From RXOA01 sp964547105 (GTDB lineage: Bacteria > Bipolaricaulota > Bipolaricaulia > UBA7950 > UBA9294): a DNA stretch of 56,064 nucleotides. The DNA is taken from NCBI GenBank assembly GCA_964547105.1, contig CAZJLO010000008.1, positions 1 through 56,064 on the forward strand, read 5' to 3'. Positions within the stretch are counted from its first letter, which is position 1, and each line of letters opens with the position of its first letter. This document shows, one piece after another, positions 41,201 to 49,893 of the stretch. The notes beneath the pieces were generated by a model that saw nothing but the letters and a program-made list of their open reading frames with translations, did not search any database and was not told where the DNA came from. A program made the position numbers and the translations under genes.

Positions 41201-42934
41201 GTGAACCACGACCTGGAAATCGCTCGAAGCGCCACCCTGCAACCGATTGATCGGGTTGCAGGACAACTGGGGCTGCTGCCCGAAGAGATCGAAGCGCACG
41301 GACGCTACAAGGCCAAGGTTCGTCTGGAGTGCCTCGAACGCCTTGCCGAAGCTCCACAAGGCGCCTACATCGATGTTACGGCGATTACCCCGACACCGCT
41401 CGGCGAGGGAAAAACCACCACGACCATCGGGCTCACGCAGGCGTTGGGCAAGCTTGGAGAATCAGTGGCCGCTTGTATCCGGCAGCCATCTCAAGGACCG
41501 ACATTCGGCATCAAGGGCGGAGCGGCGGGCGGGGGGCACGCTCAAGTGATCCCGATGGAGGAGATGAACCTCCACCTTACGGGGGATATTCACGCGATCG
41601 GCGCTGCGCACAACTTGATTGCCGCCGCGATCGACGCCCGGATCTACCACGAGGATCGTCTTGACGACAAGGCACTGGAGGCCCGCGGGCTCCATCGCCT
41701 GGAGATCGACCCAAGCGCGGTTCTCTGGAATCGTGTCGTGGATGTCAACGACCGCGCGCTTCGCCATGTGGTGGTCGGATTGGGTGGGCGGAGCAACGGC
41801 ATCCCGCGCGAGAGCGGCTTCGATATTACGGTTGCCTCCGAGTTGATGGCGATCATGGCGCTTGCGGTCGACCTTGGCGACCTGCGGGCACGCATCGGCC
41901 GGATGGTCGTTGCATTCAGCCGGAATGGCAACACCGTTACCGCCGAGCAACTCGGAGTCGCCGGCGCGGCGGCGGTGTTGATGCGCGAAACGGTGAAGCC
42001 GAACCTACTGCAGACGCTGGAAGGACAGCCCGTGTTCGTTCATGCCGGGCCGTTTGCCAACATCGCTCACGGCAACAGCTCGGTGATCGCCGATCGAATT
42101 GCGCTCAAGTTGGTCGACTACGTCGTCACTGAATCCGGTTTCGGTTCGGATATCGGCATGGAGAAATTCTTCCACATCAAGTGTCGCGCCAGCGGACTGA
42201 TCCCTAATGCCGTGGTTTTGGTGGCCACCGTGAGGGCGCTGAAGATGCATGGGGGCGGACCGAAGGTGGTCGCCGGTCGCCCGCTCGATCCGGCGTATAC
42301 AGGAGAGAATCTTGCGCTGCTTGATGCGGGCTGCGCGAACCTTGCTGCGCATATTGCTATCGCGAGGAAGTTTGGCGTTCCCGTCGTTGTGGCGATCAAT
42401 CGATTCCCTGGCGATACCACCGCCGAGCTTGAGCTTGTCGCGAAACGGGGTCTGGAAGCAGGCGCGCTGGCGGCGGTTCCCGCCGATCATTGGATGCGGG
42501 GCGGCGAGGGTGCGATCGGCTTGGCCGAGGCCGTACGGCATGGATGTCAGGAGCGCTCGGATTTCCATCTGCTGTATCCAGTGGATGCGTCACTTCGCGA
42601 GAAGATCGAGACAATTGCGGTCCAGGTCTACGGAGCCGCGGGTGTCGAGTATGCGTCGCTTGCATCGCGCCAGCTGGACCGCTACGAGGCCAACGGATTC
42701 CGTGAGCTGCCGATTTGTATGGCCAAGACGCACCTCTCTTTGTCGCATGAACCGTCGCTAAAAGGAGTTCCGAAAGGATTCACCCTGCCTGTCCGCGAGG
42801 TGCGCGTAAGTGCCGGCGCGGGATTTGTCTACCCCCTGTGCGGGGAAATGCGGACGATGCCGGGACTCCCTTCCCAGCCGGCATTCTTGGGGATCGATTT
42901 GGATGAAGACGGCAACGTGAACGGCCTTTTCTAG
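41201..42934 (+). CDS. fhs: Formate--tetrahydrofolate ligase
   Basis: This 577-residue formyl-THF synthetase joins formate, THF and ATP; in amino-acid fermenters it can run backwards to make ATP. The P-loop TPLGEGKTTTTIG is at about residues 67-79. RQPSQGPTFGIKGGAAGGG, VFVHAGPFANIAHGNSS and GFGSDIGMEKFF are typical. The start is GTG at 41201 behind AGGGAGAG. Confidence 0.97.
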   Translation: MNHDLEIARSATLQPIDRVAGQLGLLPEEIEAHGRYKAKVRLECLERLAEAPQGAYIDVTAITPTPLGEGKTTTTIGLTQALGKLGESVAACIRQPSQGPTFGIKGGAAGGGHAQVIPMEEMNLHLTGDIHAIGAAHNLIAAAIDARIYHEDRLDDKALEARGLHRLEIDPSAVLWNRVVDVNDRALRHVVVGLGGRSNGIPRESGFDITVASELMAIMALAVDLGDLRARIGRMVVAFSRNGNTVTAEQLGVAGAAAVLMRETVKPNLLQTLEGQPVFVHAGPFANIAHGNSSVIADRIALKLVDYVVTESGFGSDIGMEKFFHIKCRASGLIPNAVVLVATVRALKMHGGGPKVVAGRPLDPAYTGENLALLDAGCANLAAHIAIARKFGVPVVVAINRFPGDTTAELELVAKRGLEAGALAAVPADHWMRGGEGAIGLAEAVRHGCQERSDFHLLYPVDASLREKIETIAVQVYGAAGVEYASLASRQLDRYEANGFRELPICMAKTHLSLSHEPSLKGVPKGFTLPVREVRVSAGAGFVYPLCGEMRTMPGLPSQPAFLGIDLDEDGNVNGLF

Positions 42935-42951
42935 AGACCGCACAACAACAC

Positions 42952-42976
42952 GCAGGCGGCGCGCGAAGCCGCCTGC
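42952..42976 (+). terminator. Hairpin after fhs
   Basis: A perfect 9-bp stem GCAGGCGGC / GCCGCCTGC has a 7-base loop, 17 bases past the fhs stop and 20 before the next ATG. There is no T-run. Confidence 0.55.
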
Positions 42977-42996
42977 AAGCGTAGGTGAGACGAACG

Positions 42997-43866
42997 ATGC
43001 GACAAGGATTCGGAGATCTCCATTTGCACACGACGGCGTCGGATGGGACGCAGACGGTCCACGAACTTGCGCGCCGGGCCCGCTCCGCGGGGCTGGCGAC
43101 AATCGCCGTTACCGATCATGACACGATTCCCTCGGAGCTGACGCAGCGAGTCCAGCGGATCAAGGGCATCGATGTGATCACAGGGACCGAGCTCAAGGTG
43201 GACTTCGGCGATGTGCGTGGCGAACTGCTTGCGTACTTCGTCGATCCGCAGGCTACCCGGCTCCGGGCGCTGTTTGCCGAGATGCAAGTGAAGCGTGACG
43301 AGCGAATGGAGAAGATGGTTGGCCGCTGTTGCGCGCAGCTCGGTGTTTCGATTACGCCCGACGAGGTTCGCGCCACCGCGGGCGGCAGCCTCGGCCGGCC
43401 TCATTTGGCCCGACTCCTGGTGGAGCACGGCGTGGCCTCAACCCAGCATGATGCGTTTCACCGATTTCTCGGAACCAAACGGCCGTGCTATGTGTCGATG
43501 ACCAAACCTTCCTTGGATGAGGTGCTGGCGGCCGTTCGTGAGGCGGGAGGCGTGACATCGTTGGCGCATCCTTGTCTGATGACGGTGGAAGATTGGCCGC
43601 GGTTCCTAGAGGAGATTCGCGACGCCGGCGTGGACGGTGTCGAGACGGTGTACGCGTATCGCAGTTTCGGGCGGCCGTTGCCGATTGCGCCGCGGCGAAT
43701 GGCAATGATCGCCTCCGATCTCGGGTTCTTGGTAACCGGGGGGTCCGATGATCACGGTCCAGGATCGACGAAACAGTCGCTGGGACAAGTCCGTCTCGCG
43801 CCCGGGCAGGTCGCCGCGGTGCGCGAACTGGCGGAAAAGAGAGCAGGAACGCCTGCGGCTGCCTGA
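42997..43866 (+). CDS. PHP-domain phosphoesterase (TrpH/RNase AM-like)
   Basis: This 289-residue PHP-family protein has the metal motifs DLHLHTTASDG, VTDHDT, GTELKVDF, LAHPCL and GGSDDHG, laid out as in E. coli TrpH/RNase AM, a 5'-3' exonuclease and 3',5'-bisphosphate phosphatase. The start is the ATG at 42997 (a weak AGGTGA lies upstream); GTG at 42985 is an alternative. It may be transcribed with fhs through the hairpin at 42952. Confidence 0.85.
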   Translation: MRQGFGDLHLHTTASDGTQTVHELARRARSAGLATIAVTDHDTIPSELTQRVQRIKGIDVITGTELKVDFGDVRGELLAYFVDPQATRLRALFAEMQVKRDERMEKMVGRCCAQLGVSITPDEVRATAGGSLGRPHLARLLVEHGVASTQHDAFHRFLGTKRPCYVSMTKPSLDEVLAAVREAGGVTSLAHPCLMTVEDWPRFLEEIRDAGVDGVETVYAYRSFGRPLPIAPRRMAMIASDLGFLVTGGSDDHGPGSTKQSLGQVRLAPGQVAAVRELAEKRAGTPAAA

Positions 43867-44202
43867 GTCCCGTGCAAGAGGGGCTGAGATGCTGCATCCG
43901 TTCCAACTCGGGTCACCGACCCACAACGGATGACGCACTCTCCTTCCGCCGCCGATTGGGGTGACTGCGAGTCCTGTTGCGTCGATCTTCGAAGTCAACA
44001 GGCTTCGACTTCGTTGCCGGGCAGCGAAGGAAGAGCCGAACCTCAACGGGAGTCGTTGGTTGGGGGAGTGCGTCAACAACGTCCTCGAGGAGGGGGATCG
44101 AAGCTTGCCTGCGAGACGCAGCTCGGCAGCCCCCCGAAGTTGGCCCTCAGGGCGCAGCTTCCCTGCGCCGAATGCGCCAAGCCTGTCCTGCAATGCTGAC
44201 TG
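43867..44202. other. Intergenic region between convergent genes; no gene recognised
   Basis: These 336 bases lie between the PHP gene (+) and the unknown gene (-). There is a GGCGCAG / CTGCGCC hairpin (44151-44169) in the right place to end the minus-strand operon, and a GAAGTC / GACTTC inverted repeat near 44000. Short frames here code nothing recognisable. A CTGAGAT string near 43886 recalls a thi-box but the rest of a TPP riboswitch is absent. Confidence 0.5.
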
Positions 44203-44670
44203 CTACGCAGTGATGGATGACCGCGGATTGGCAAATGGCCCGTCTTGACCGCATAAACGCTCATCCAGTGCCGTCTGCGAATAGCCAAGAAGCTGTCCGA
44301 AGCGCCGGGCGATGGTCCTCCGTGCTTCGCCCTTGTAGGTTCCTTCGGCGACGAGGGCGCGGCGCATCTCCTTCAGTTGAAGGTATTCGGCGAGGACCGC
44401 CGGATCCCGGTAGTAGAGGATGACGATGATGTTCTGCAAGGCGTCTTCCGGAAACAGCTCCGTCTGCAGGATCTCATGCTCGACAAAGCACTGTAGCTGC
44501 CACTGTTCGACAATCTCGTCCGACCCCTTCTTGATGTCGACGAACATTTCGGGCTTGATCGGCGGACTCAGTGCCAGCGGCTTCGCCCCGGCAGCGACGA
44601 TCTCCGCGAACGCGAAAATCATTCCCAGAGAGAACGAGCGCTGATCCGTCGTGTCAAGAGTTGAGACCAT
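44203..44670 (-). CDS. Conserved-looking hypothetical protein at the end of the peptide operon
   Basis: This 155-residue soluble protein has no signal or membrane segment. It starts MVSTLDTTDQRSFSLGMIF, then FAEIVAAGAKPLALSPPIKPE, a segment rich in acids and aromatics, IIVILYYRDPAVLAEYLQL and a basic helix GEARRTIARRFGQLLGYS. I do not recognise the family. The ATG at 44670 has AAAGGAG ten bases upstream. It follows the dipeptidase gene by 54 bases, so it probably shares its transcript. Confidence 0.65.
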   Translation of the reverse strand: MVSTLDTTDQRSFSLGMIFAFAEIVAAGAKPLALSPPIKPEMFVDIKKGSDEIVEQWQLQCFVEHEILQTELFPEDALQNIIVILYYRDPAVLAEYLQLKEMRRALVAEGTYKGEARRTIARRFGQLLGYSQTALDERLCGQDGPFANPRSSITA

Positions 44671-44724
44671 GTGGTTGGAGCTCCTTTCGTCTTTTGGCAG
44701 GCAATCGCCTCTCCCACTCAACAT

Positions 44725-45771
44725 CTAAAGGACATCGGAGATGAGCCGTTCGAAGTTTCCCCAACAGACCTTCTCAATCTGTTTCGCCGTCAGTCCTCCT
44801 CTCTCGAGCCGATCAATGATCGCGGTGTAGTCCGCGCAGCTGTCGACTTCACGGGGCGTGCTCTCGACACCGTCGAAGTCACTCCCGAACCCGACACAAT
44901 CATCCCCTCCTACATCGATTGCATGGCGGATGTGGTTCACAATCCAGTCGATGGAAGGCCGCGGGATTGCCGCAATGGCATCCTTCGCGACCGCCATTGC
45001 TTCAGCAAACGCCACGCCCTCGGCGTTGACCTGTTGGAAGAACCGTTGATGGAATTGATCCTGATGATCATAGAAGTCCGGAGAGAGAAAGCCTGATCCC
45101 ATGTTGATTCCAAGCACGCCACCGCGATTGCTTAGCTGGCGGATCATGGCGTCTGTCAGATTGCGTGGGTTGGGGCAGACGGCTCGGCAGTTGCTGTGGC
45201 TGGCGATCAACGGCTGCTTTGTATGGTGCAGGATATCCGCAAATGCCTGATCGGAGGCGTGCGAGACATCGATGACAATGCCGAGGGCTTCACATTGTGT
45301 CATCAATTCGCGCCCTGCTTCGGACAACCCCTTTCCGTTTCCGAATACGCTTCCGCAGAAGTCGTTGTCCGACCAGGCAACCGTCAGCACGCGCAAGCCA
45401 AGATCGAAGAAGGTGTCGAGTTGGCCCAGGCCCAGGTCGCCGTTGAGGGCGACTGCGCCCTCAAGCCCGATCAGAATGGCGACACGCCCTGCGCGAGCGC
45501 ATGCCTTGAGATCAGCCGCGGTCAGGACAAGCGCCACGCGGTCGTGGTGCGCCTCAACCAGGCGGTGGACTTGAGCAACCATGTCCAATGCGGCTTCAAG
45601 CTCTCGTCCCGGATGCTGCTCAGTAGAGGACCAACAGGCAAAGACTTGAGCGCCAACGCCGCCGATCGCCATGGCCGGCAGGTTCACCTGAAGAGGTTGC
45701 GAAGCGGCGAAGTCCGCATCTTCGCCGATGACTCTCAGAATCGTGTCGCAGTGCGCATCAAACACCTTCAT
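44725..45771 (-). CDS. Membrane dipeptidase (peptidase M19), second copy
   Basis: This 348-residue zinc dipeptidase starts directly with MKVFDAHCDTILR. Other metal and active-site motifs are IGLEGAVAL, IDVSHASDQAFADIL, ASHSNCRAVCPNPRNLTD and DDCVGFGSDFDGV. AGGAGG sits ahead of the ATG at 45771. It lies downstream of a peptide ABC transporter and a DUF917 gene, which fits hydrolysis of imported dipeptides. The paralogue at 13664 has a shorter, differently charged middle. Confidence 0.92.
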   Translation of the reverse strand: MKVFDAHCDTILRVIGEDADFAASQPLQVNLPAMAIGGVGAQVFACWSSTEQHPGRELEAALDMVAQVHRLVEAHHDRVALVLTAADLKACARAGRVAILIGLEGAVALNGDLGLGQLDTFFDLGLRVLTVAWSDNDFCGSVFGNGKGLSEAGRELMTQCEALGIVIDVSHASDQAFADILHHTKQPLIASHSNCRAVCPNPRNLTDAMIRQLSNRGGVLGINMGSGFLSPDFYDHQDQFHQRFFQQVNAEGVAFAEAMAVAKDAIAAIPRPSIDWIVNHIRHAIDVGGDDCVGFGSDFDGVESTPREVDSCADYTAIIDRLERGGLTAKQIEKVCWGNFERLISDVL

Positions 45772-45852
45772 TGGGACCTCCTGATGATTTTCCGCACACA
45801 CAAACGGGCCCGGAGCACGAGCCCCTCCGTCGGCGCCGGATGACGTGCCGCT

Positions 45853-46971
45853 CTAGGAGCGATTGAGTTCGTGCACCTGGCGGTAGGAAAGCGATTCCCC
45901 ATAGCGTTTGGACGAGAACGCTTCGATGCCGACCGGCGTGTTCATCGCATCTCTCAAGACGTCATCACACGCCTTCCCGACAAGCAGCATTTCCTGTCCC
46001 TGAACGATGTTGGCGCTCATGACCCCCTCAAGCGACTCGGGGTCGATCATCATCAGCAGGTCAGGAAAGACGCAGACAGGCTCGTCATTGCGCCATCCGG
46101 CCATCGTCTCGTTCTTGATGGCGATGCGGAACCGGGATCCCGCGTACCGTCCTTGGCCGTTGAGTTCCACGCGAGCGTAGTAATGGCCCTTCGTGTTGTC
46201 GCCGTCGATGCCGGTCACCTTCCCCCAGAAGAGAGGGACGCCGTTTAGGAAGTGGCCAAGGGCATCCAGCTTGTCTTCCGATGGGCCGGTCAGCGTGCTG
46301 CAGAACTTCCCAAGCTCCATCGCCTGAGAAATCGTCCCGGGCACGACCGTTCGTTTCGCGTCCGATCCGGACAACGGTGAATTGACCGATGCCACCATTC
46401 CGTGGCGGCGCGTGACCATGAATCGCCCCAACTGATCAGCGAACAGTCCGCAGTCGTTTTCGACGAACACGAGGTTTCCGTCAAGATCGAGCATGTTCAT
46501 CGGCGTGAGAGGAAGCTCATGGCCAACCAGGCTTGTCATCTGCATTTCGGGTACAGCCCGCCCGGCTCCGTCGCCATCGATGATCGGAAGACCAAGTCGC
46601 GCTCCGGCGGTCAGCATGACGATCGTGTTCCCCCCGCCGAGTTCCGAGGCAAGAAGGTAGTCCACCTTCTTGTCGAGGTACTGCTCCATCGCGTGGATCG
46701 CACGCCCGAACTCGAAATCGGTTTCCCACCGTTTCAGGACATCGTGTACGTCAATCGGATCAGCAACAGATCCAAGGTAGCCCCCGCTTACGATGGTCGC
46801 GCAGTCCGGAACATCAGCGACATCGACAAGTTCGTAGGAAAGGTCGTTCGCCAGATCGTCCAGAACGACCGGCTCTCCGAAGTCCCACGGGTCGCCGCCG
46901 CCGCCGACGCCGTACAGTCCGAGCCCCTTCAACAGCCATCGCATTTCCTGTAGTTCTGTCAATTGCGTCAT
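45853..46971 (-). CDS. DUF917 family protein
   Basis: This 372-residue protein has family-typical GLGLYGVGGGGDPW near the N-terminus, ASELGGGNTIVML in the middle and PDLLMMIDPESLEG near the C-terminus. DUF917 proteins occur with hydantoinases, dipeptidases and transporters, and one branch is named for S-methyl-thiohydantoin desulfurase. The true substrate here is unknown. The ATG at 46971 has GGAGG eight bases upstream. It sits between the transporter ATPase gene and the dipeptidase gene. Confidence 0.85.
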   Translation of the reverse strand: MTQLTELQEMRWLLKGLGLYGVGGGGDPWDFGEPVVLDDLANDLSYELVDVADVPDCATIVSGGYLGSVADPIDVHDVLKRWETDFEFGRAIHAMEQYLDKKVDYLLASELGGGNTIVMLTAGARLGLPIIDGDGAGRAVPEMQMTSLVGHELPLTPMNMLDLDGNLVFVENDCGLFADQLGRFMVTRRHGMVASVNSPLSGSDAKRTVVPGTISQAMELGKFCSTLTGPSEDKLDALGHFLNGVPLFWGKVTGIDGDNTKGHYYARVELNGQGRYAGSRFRIAIKNETMAGWRNDEPVCVFPDLLMMIDPESLEGVMSANIVQGQEMLLVGKACDDVLRDAMNTPVGIEAFSSKRYGESLSYRQVHELNRS

Positions 46972-47011
46972 AGACACTGCCTCCTGTCTTGGTCAACACC
47001 CGGAACGGGAT

Positions 47012-48010
47012 TCAAGTTCCGATAGAAGATTGGTACCTCAGACATCGAACAAAGTGGCCGGGCTCCATTTCCACCAACGGCGGGAGCTTCACCTGGCACT
47101 CCGGCGCGGCAAGCGTGCAGCGCGGATGGAACGCGCATCCACTTGGAGGGGTCGCCGGATCGGGAACCTCTCCCTCCTGGCTCTGGTCATCAGGGCGCAG
47201 CATCTCCTCGTCCGCGGAGACCACGGGAACAGACGCAAGCAGCGTGCGTGTGTACGGATGAAGTGGGTTGTTGAACAGCAGATCCGTTGGACCTGTCTCG
47301 TAGAACCGCCCGAGATACATCACGGCGGTGCGATGTCCCAGTGTTCTCATCAGGGCAAGATCGTGCGTCACAAACAGATACGTCAACCCGAGCGCTTGCT
47401 GAAGATCCTGGATGAGTTGGACGATTTTCGCCTGAACGGACACGTCGAGCGCCGATGTCGGCTCATCCAGAACCAGGAACCGCGGCTGCACGGCAAGTGC
47501 TCGCGCGATGGCGACCCGCTGCCGCTGCCCGCCACTCAGGACCGAGGGGTGTTTGTGAGCATACGAAGGCGGAATCTCCACTTGCTCCAGCAACCGACAG
47601 ATTTCGGTGTGCCGTTCCTGCCTGTTCTGAACCAGGTTGTGGATCTCGAGAGCATCGGTGATGCTGCTGCCAATGCTACGCCGTGGGTTCAGCGATGCAT
47701 TGGGATCCTGGAACACAAGCTGCATCTCTTTGCGCAACGGAAGAAGCTGTTTCTCGGACAACCCAGCCAAGTCCTTGTCGTCAAACCAGATTGCGCCGGA
47801 TGTGGGCTTGTAGAGCCGGACGATGGTCTTCCCCAAGGTCGACTTGCCGCATCCCGACTCGCCCACCAGACCGAAGACCTCTCCCCGGCGGATCTCACAG
47901 CAGATGTCCTGCACAGCCTTGACGCGTGTCTTCTTCCGGTTGATGACCCCGGAGACACTCGTGAATTCCTTGCTCAGGTCGTCGATTCTCAGAAGGGTAT
48001 CCATCGTCAT
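47012..48010 (-). CDS. dppF: Peptide ABC transporter ATP-binding protein (DppF/OppF)
   Basis: This 332-residue ATPase has Walker A GESGCGKST, Q-loop LVFQDPNASLNPR, signature LSGGQRQRVAIARAL, Walker B FLVLDEPTSALD and switch histidine THDLALM. The C-terminal oligopeptide-transporter extension carries the Cys-rich CAFHPRCTLAAPEC segment, probably a 4Fe-4S site in this family. ATGA couples it to the DppD gene. Confidence 0.95.
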   Translation of the reverse strand: MTMDTLLRIDDLSKEFTSVSGVINRKKTRVKAVQDICCEIRRGEVFGLVGESGCGKSTLGKTIVRLYKPTSGAIWFDDKDLAGLSEKQLLPLRKEMQLVFQDPNASLNPRRSIGSSITDALEIHNLVQNRQERHTEICRLLEQVEIPPSYAHKHPSVLSGGQRQRVAIARALAVQPRFLVLDEPTSALDVSVQAKIVQLIQDLQQALGLTYLFVTHDLALMRTLGHRTAVMYLGRFYETGPTDLLFNNPLHPYTRTLLASVPVVSADEEMLRPDDQSQEGEVPDPATPPSGCAFHPRCTLAAPECQVKLPPLVEMEPGHFVRCLRYQSSIGT

Positions 48011-49035
48011 TGTCGTGCCTCGCATGGTGGCGTGTCGGTGTGAAGGAAGCAGCTTGCTTGCCAGTCTCTTTCGAGACAGGCTTCCGCCGGACGTTCGGTG
48101 CGGCAGCGGTCTCCGGCATGGGTGCAGCGGGGGTGGAAACGACATCCTTCCGGAGCCGAGAGGTAGTCGGGGATCGTTCCCGGAATCCCGGCGGTGAGTG
48201 CCCGGCCCGAAATCGTCGGCACGGAGTCCCTAAGACCCCGAGAGTAGGGGTGCTTGGGCGCCGAGAAGAACCTGCGAGTCGGGGCCGTCTCCGCAATCTG
48301 TCCTGCGTACATAATATAGAGTCTGTCTGTCATCTCATGAATGACACCCAAGTTGTGCGAGATGATCAGCACGGACACCCCGGTTTGAGCGATCAGATTG
48401 CTCATCAGACCCAGCACCTGTTTCTGAATGGTGACATCGAGCGCCGTACCCGGCTCGTCGGCGATGAGCAATGTGGGCTTGTTCACGAGAGCCATCGCGA
48501 TGAGCACGCGCTGTCGCATTCCGCCGCTCAATTGGAGTGGATAGCTTCCCAGCATGCGTTCGGGGTTTGGCAGGCGCACCGCGGCGAGAGCGTCCAGCGC
48601 GCGCTTCTGGATTTGATGCCGACTGAGGCGTGGGTCGCCGTGCTTCCGGCCGGCATAACGAATCACATCGCGAAGTTGCGAGCCAACCGTAAACACCGGA
48701 TTCAGCGACGTCATCGGATCCTGCGGGATCATCGAGAGTTCGCGCCCGATTCGATGAAGCAGCTTGCCGTGCTCCAGTTCGATGAGATCCGTCTCCTTGA
48801 ACAACACTTGGCCTGTGACGAGCGTGCTCGAGGTTGGCCGAATCATCCCCATGATCGTCTTGACCGTGACGGTCTTTCCACAGCCTGTCTCGCCGACCAA
48901 GCCGACGCTCTCGCCTTCGCTCACGTGGAGAGAAACATCATCCAGCACTCGAGCGATCCCGCCATAGACGCGGAAAGCTACCGAGAGACTGCAGACATTG
49001 AGTGTCATCTTGTCCGGCATCATGTGTGTCCCCAT
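48007..49035 (-). CDS. dppD: Peptide ABC transporter ATP-binding protein (DppD/OppD)
   Basis: This 342-residue ATPase has Walker A GETGCGKTVT, Q-loop MIPQDPMTSLNP, signature LSGGMRQRVLIAMAL, Walker B LLIADEPGTALD and switch histidine SHNLGVI. The C-terminal extension has CRFHPRCTHAGDRC. Walker A has GKT instead of the commoner GKS, and Walker B continues GTALD instead of TTALD. Its ATG directly follows the dppC stop. Confidence 0.95.
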   Translation of the reverse strand: MGTHMMPDKMTLNVCSLSVAFRVYGGIARVLDDVSLHVSEGESVGLVGETGCGKTVTVKTIMGMIRPTSSTLVTGQVLFKETDLIELEHGKLLHRIGRELSMIPQDPMTSLNPVFTVGSQLRDVIRYAGRKHGDPRLSRHQIQKRALDALAAVRLPNPERMLGSYPLQLSGGMRQRVLIAMALVNKPTLLIADEPGTALDVTIQKQVLGLMSNLIAQTGVSVLIISHNLGVIHEMTDRLYIMYAGQIAETAPTRRFFSAPKHPYSRGLRDSVPTISGRALTAGIPGTIPDYLSAPEGCRFHPRCTHAGDRCRTERPAEACLERDWQASCFLHTDTPPCEARQ

Positions 49036-49893
49036 CTAGGAACCTTCCAGCGCGTCCCGTAGCCCGTCTCCGAAGAGGTTGAATCCGAGAATGAGGAAGA
49101 ACAACGCGAAGCTCGGGAACACGGTCAGCCACCACTTTTCGGGGAGATACTGCGATCCATACGAAATCATCGTGCCCAAACCGGGCTTGGGTGGCTGCAC
49201 ACCAAGCCCAAGGAAGCTCAAACCGGCACCGAACAACATCACAATGCCCACGTCGAGGGATGCTTTGACAATCACCGGAGAAATGCAGTTCGGCAGAATA
49301 TCTCTCAATAAGATGCGGACACGACTTGCTCCCAGCAGGTAGCTCGCTTGCACGAACTCCTCGTTCTTGACTGAGAGCGCAATCCCATACACCAAGCGGC
49401 AATACCACGTCCACCATACGCATGAAACCGCAAGCATCGCCTTGTCGATGCTTGGCGTGAATGCGGCACAGATGGCGAGGGCCATCGCAAGTGCCGGAAT
49501 GGATAGGAAAACATCCGTAACGCGCATGATGAGCGTTTCGACCCATCCGCCGAGATACCCGGCAAGGAGGCCGAGAAGGACGCCAAGCGGAACGCTGATC
49601 ACCAGAACGACAACGGCCAGGTACAGCGAAATGCGATAGCCGAAGATGACCCTGCTGAGCACGTCTCTGCCGACTTCATCCGTTCCGAACCAATGGGTGG
49701 AAGATGGGGGGAGAAATGAGCTTCTCAGATCGACTCCCCTGGCGGCGCTCTCGGGATACGGGGCGACGAACGGCGCGAAGAGCGCCAGCAACAACACCAG
49801 AAGGACCATCCCCGTTCCGACAAGGGAGATCGGATTGCGCCGGAACCGGTACCAGTTTCGACCAAACCTGTCCCGCAAGATCTCGCGTCTCAT
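49036..49893 (-). CDS. dppC: Peptide ABC transporter permease (DppC/OppC)
   Basis: This 285-residue inner-membrane permease has one N-terminal helix, HWFGTDEVGRDVLSRVIFG, then five core helices. The coupling motif is EEFVQASYLLGASRVRILLRDILPN. TGATG overlaps the dppB stop by one base. Confidence 0.95.
   Translation of the reverse strand: MRREILRDRFGRNWYRFRRNPISLVGTGMVLLVLLLALFAPFVAPYPESAARGVDLRSSFLPPSSTHWFGTDEVGRDVLSRVIFGYRISLYLAVVVLVISVPLGVLLGLLAGYLGGWVETLIMRVTDVFLSIPALAMALAICAAFTPSIDKAMLAVSCVWWTWYCRLVYGIALSVKNEEFVQASYLLGASRVRILLRDILPNCISPVIVKASLDVGIVMLFGAGLSFLGLGVQPPKPGLGTMISYGSQYLPEKWWLTVFPSFALFFLILGFNLFGDGLRDALEGS

Noticed and set aside
43880..43960. Possible TPP riboswitch (GGGGCTGAGATGC)
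   Set aside because: Only the CTGAGA string matches; the second conserved half (ACCTGA...) is absent and no downstream plus-strand gene exists.
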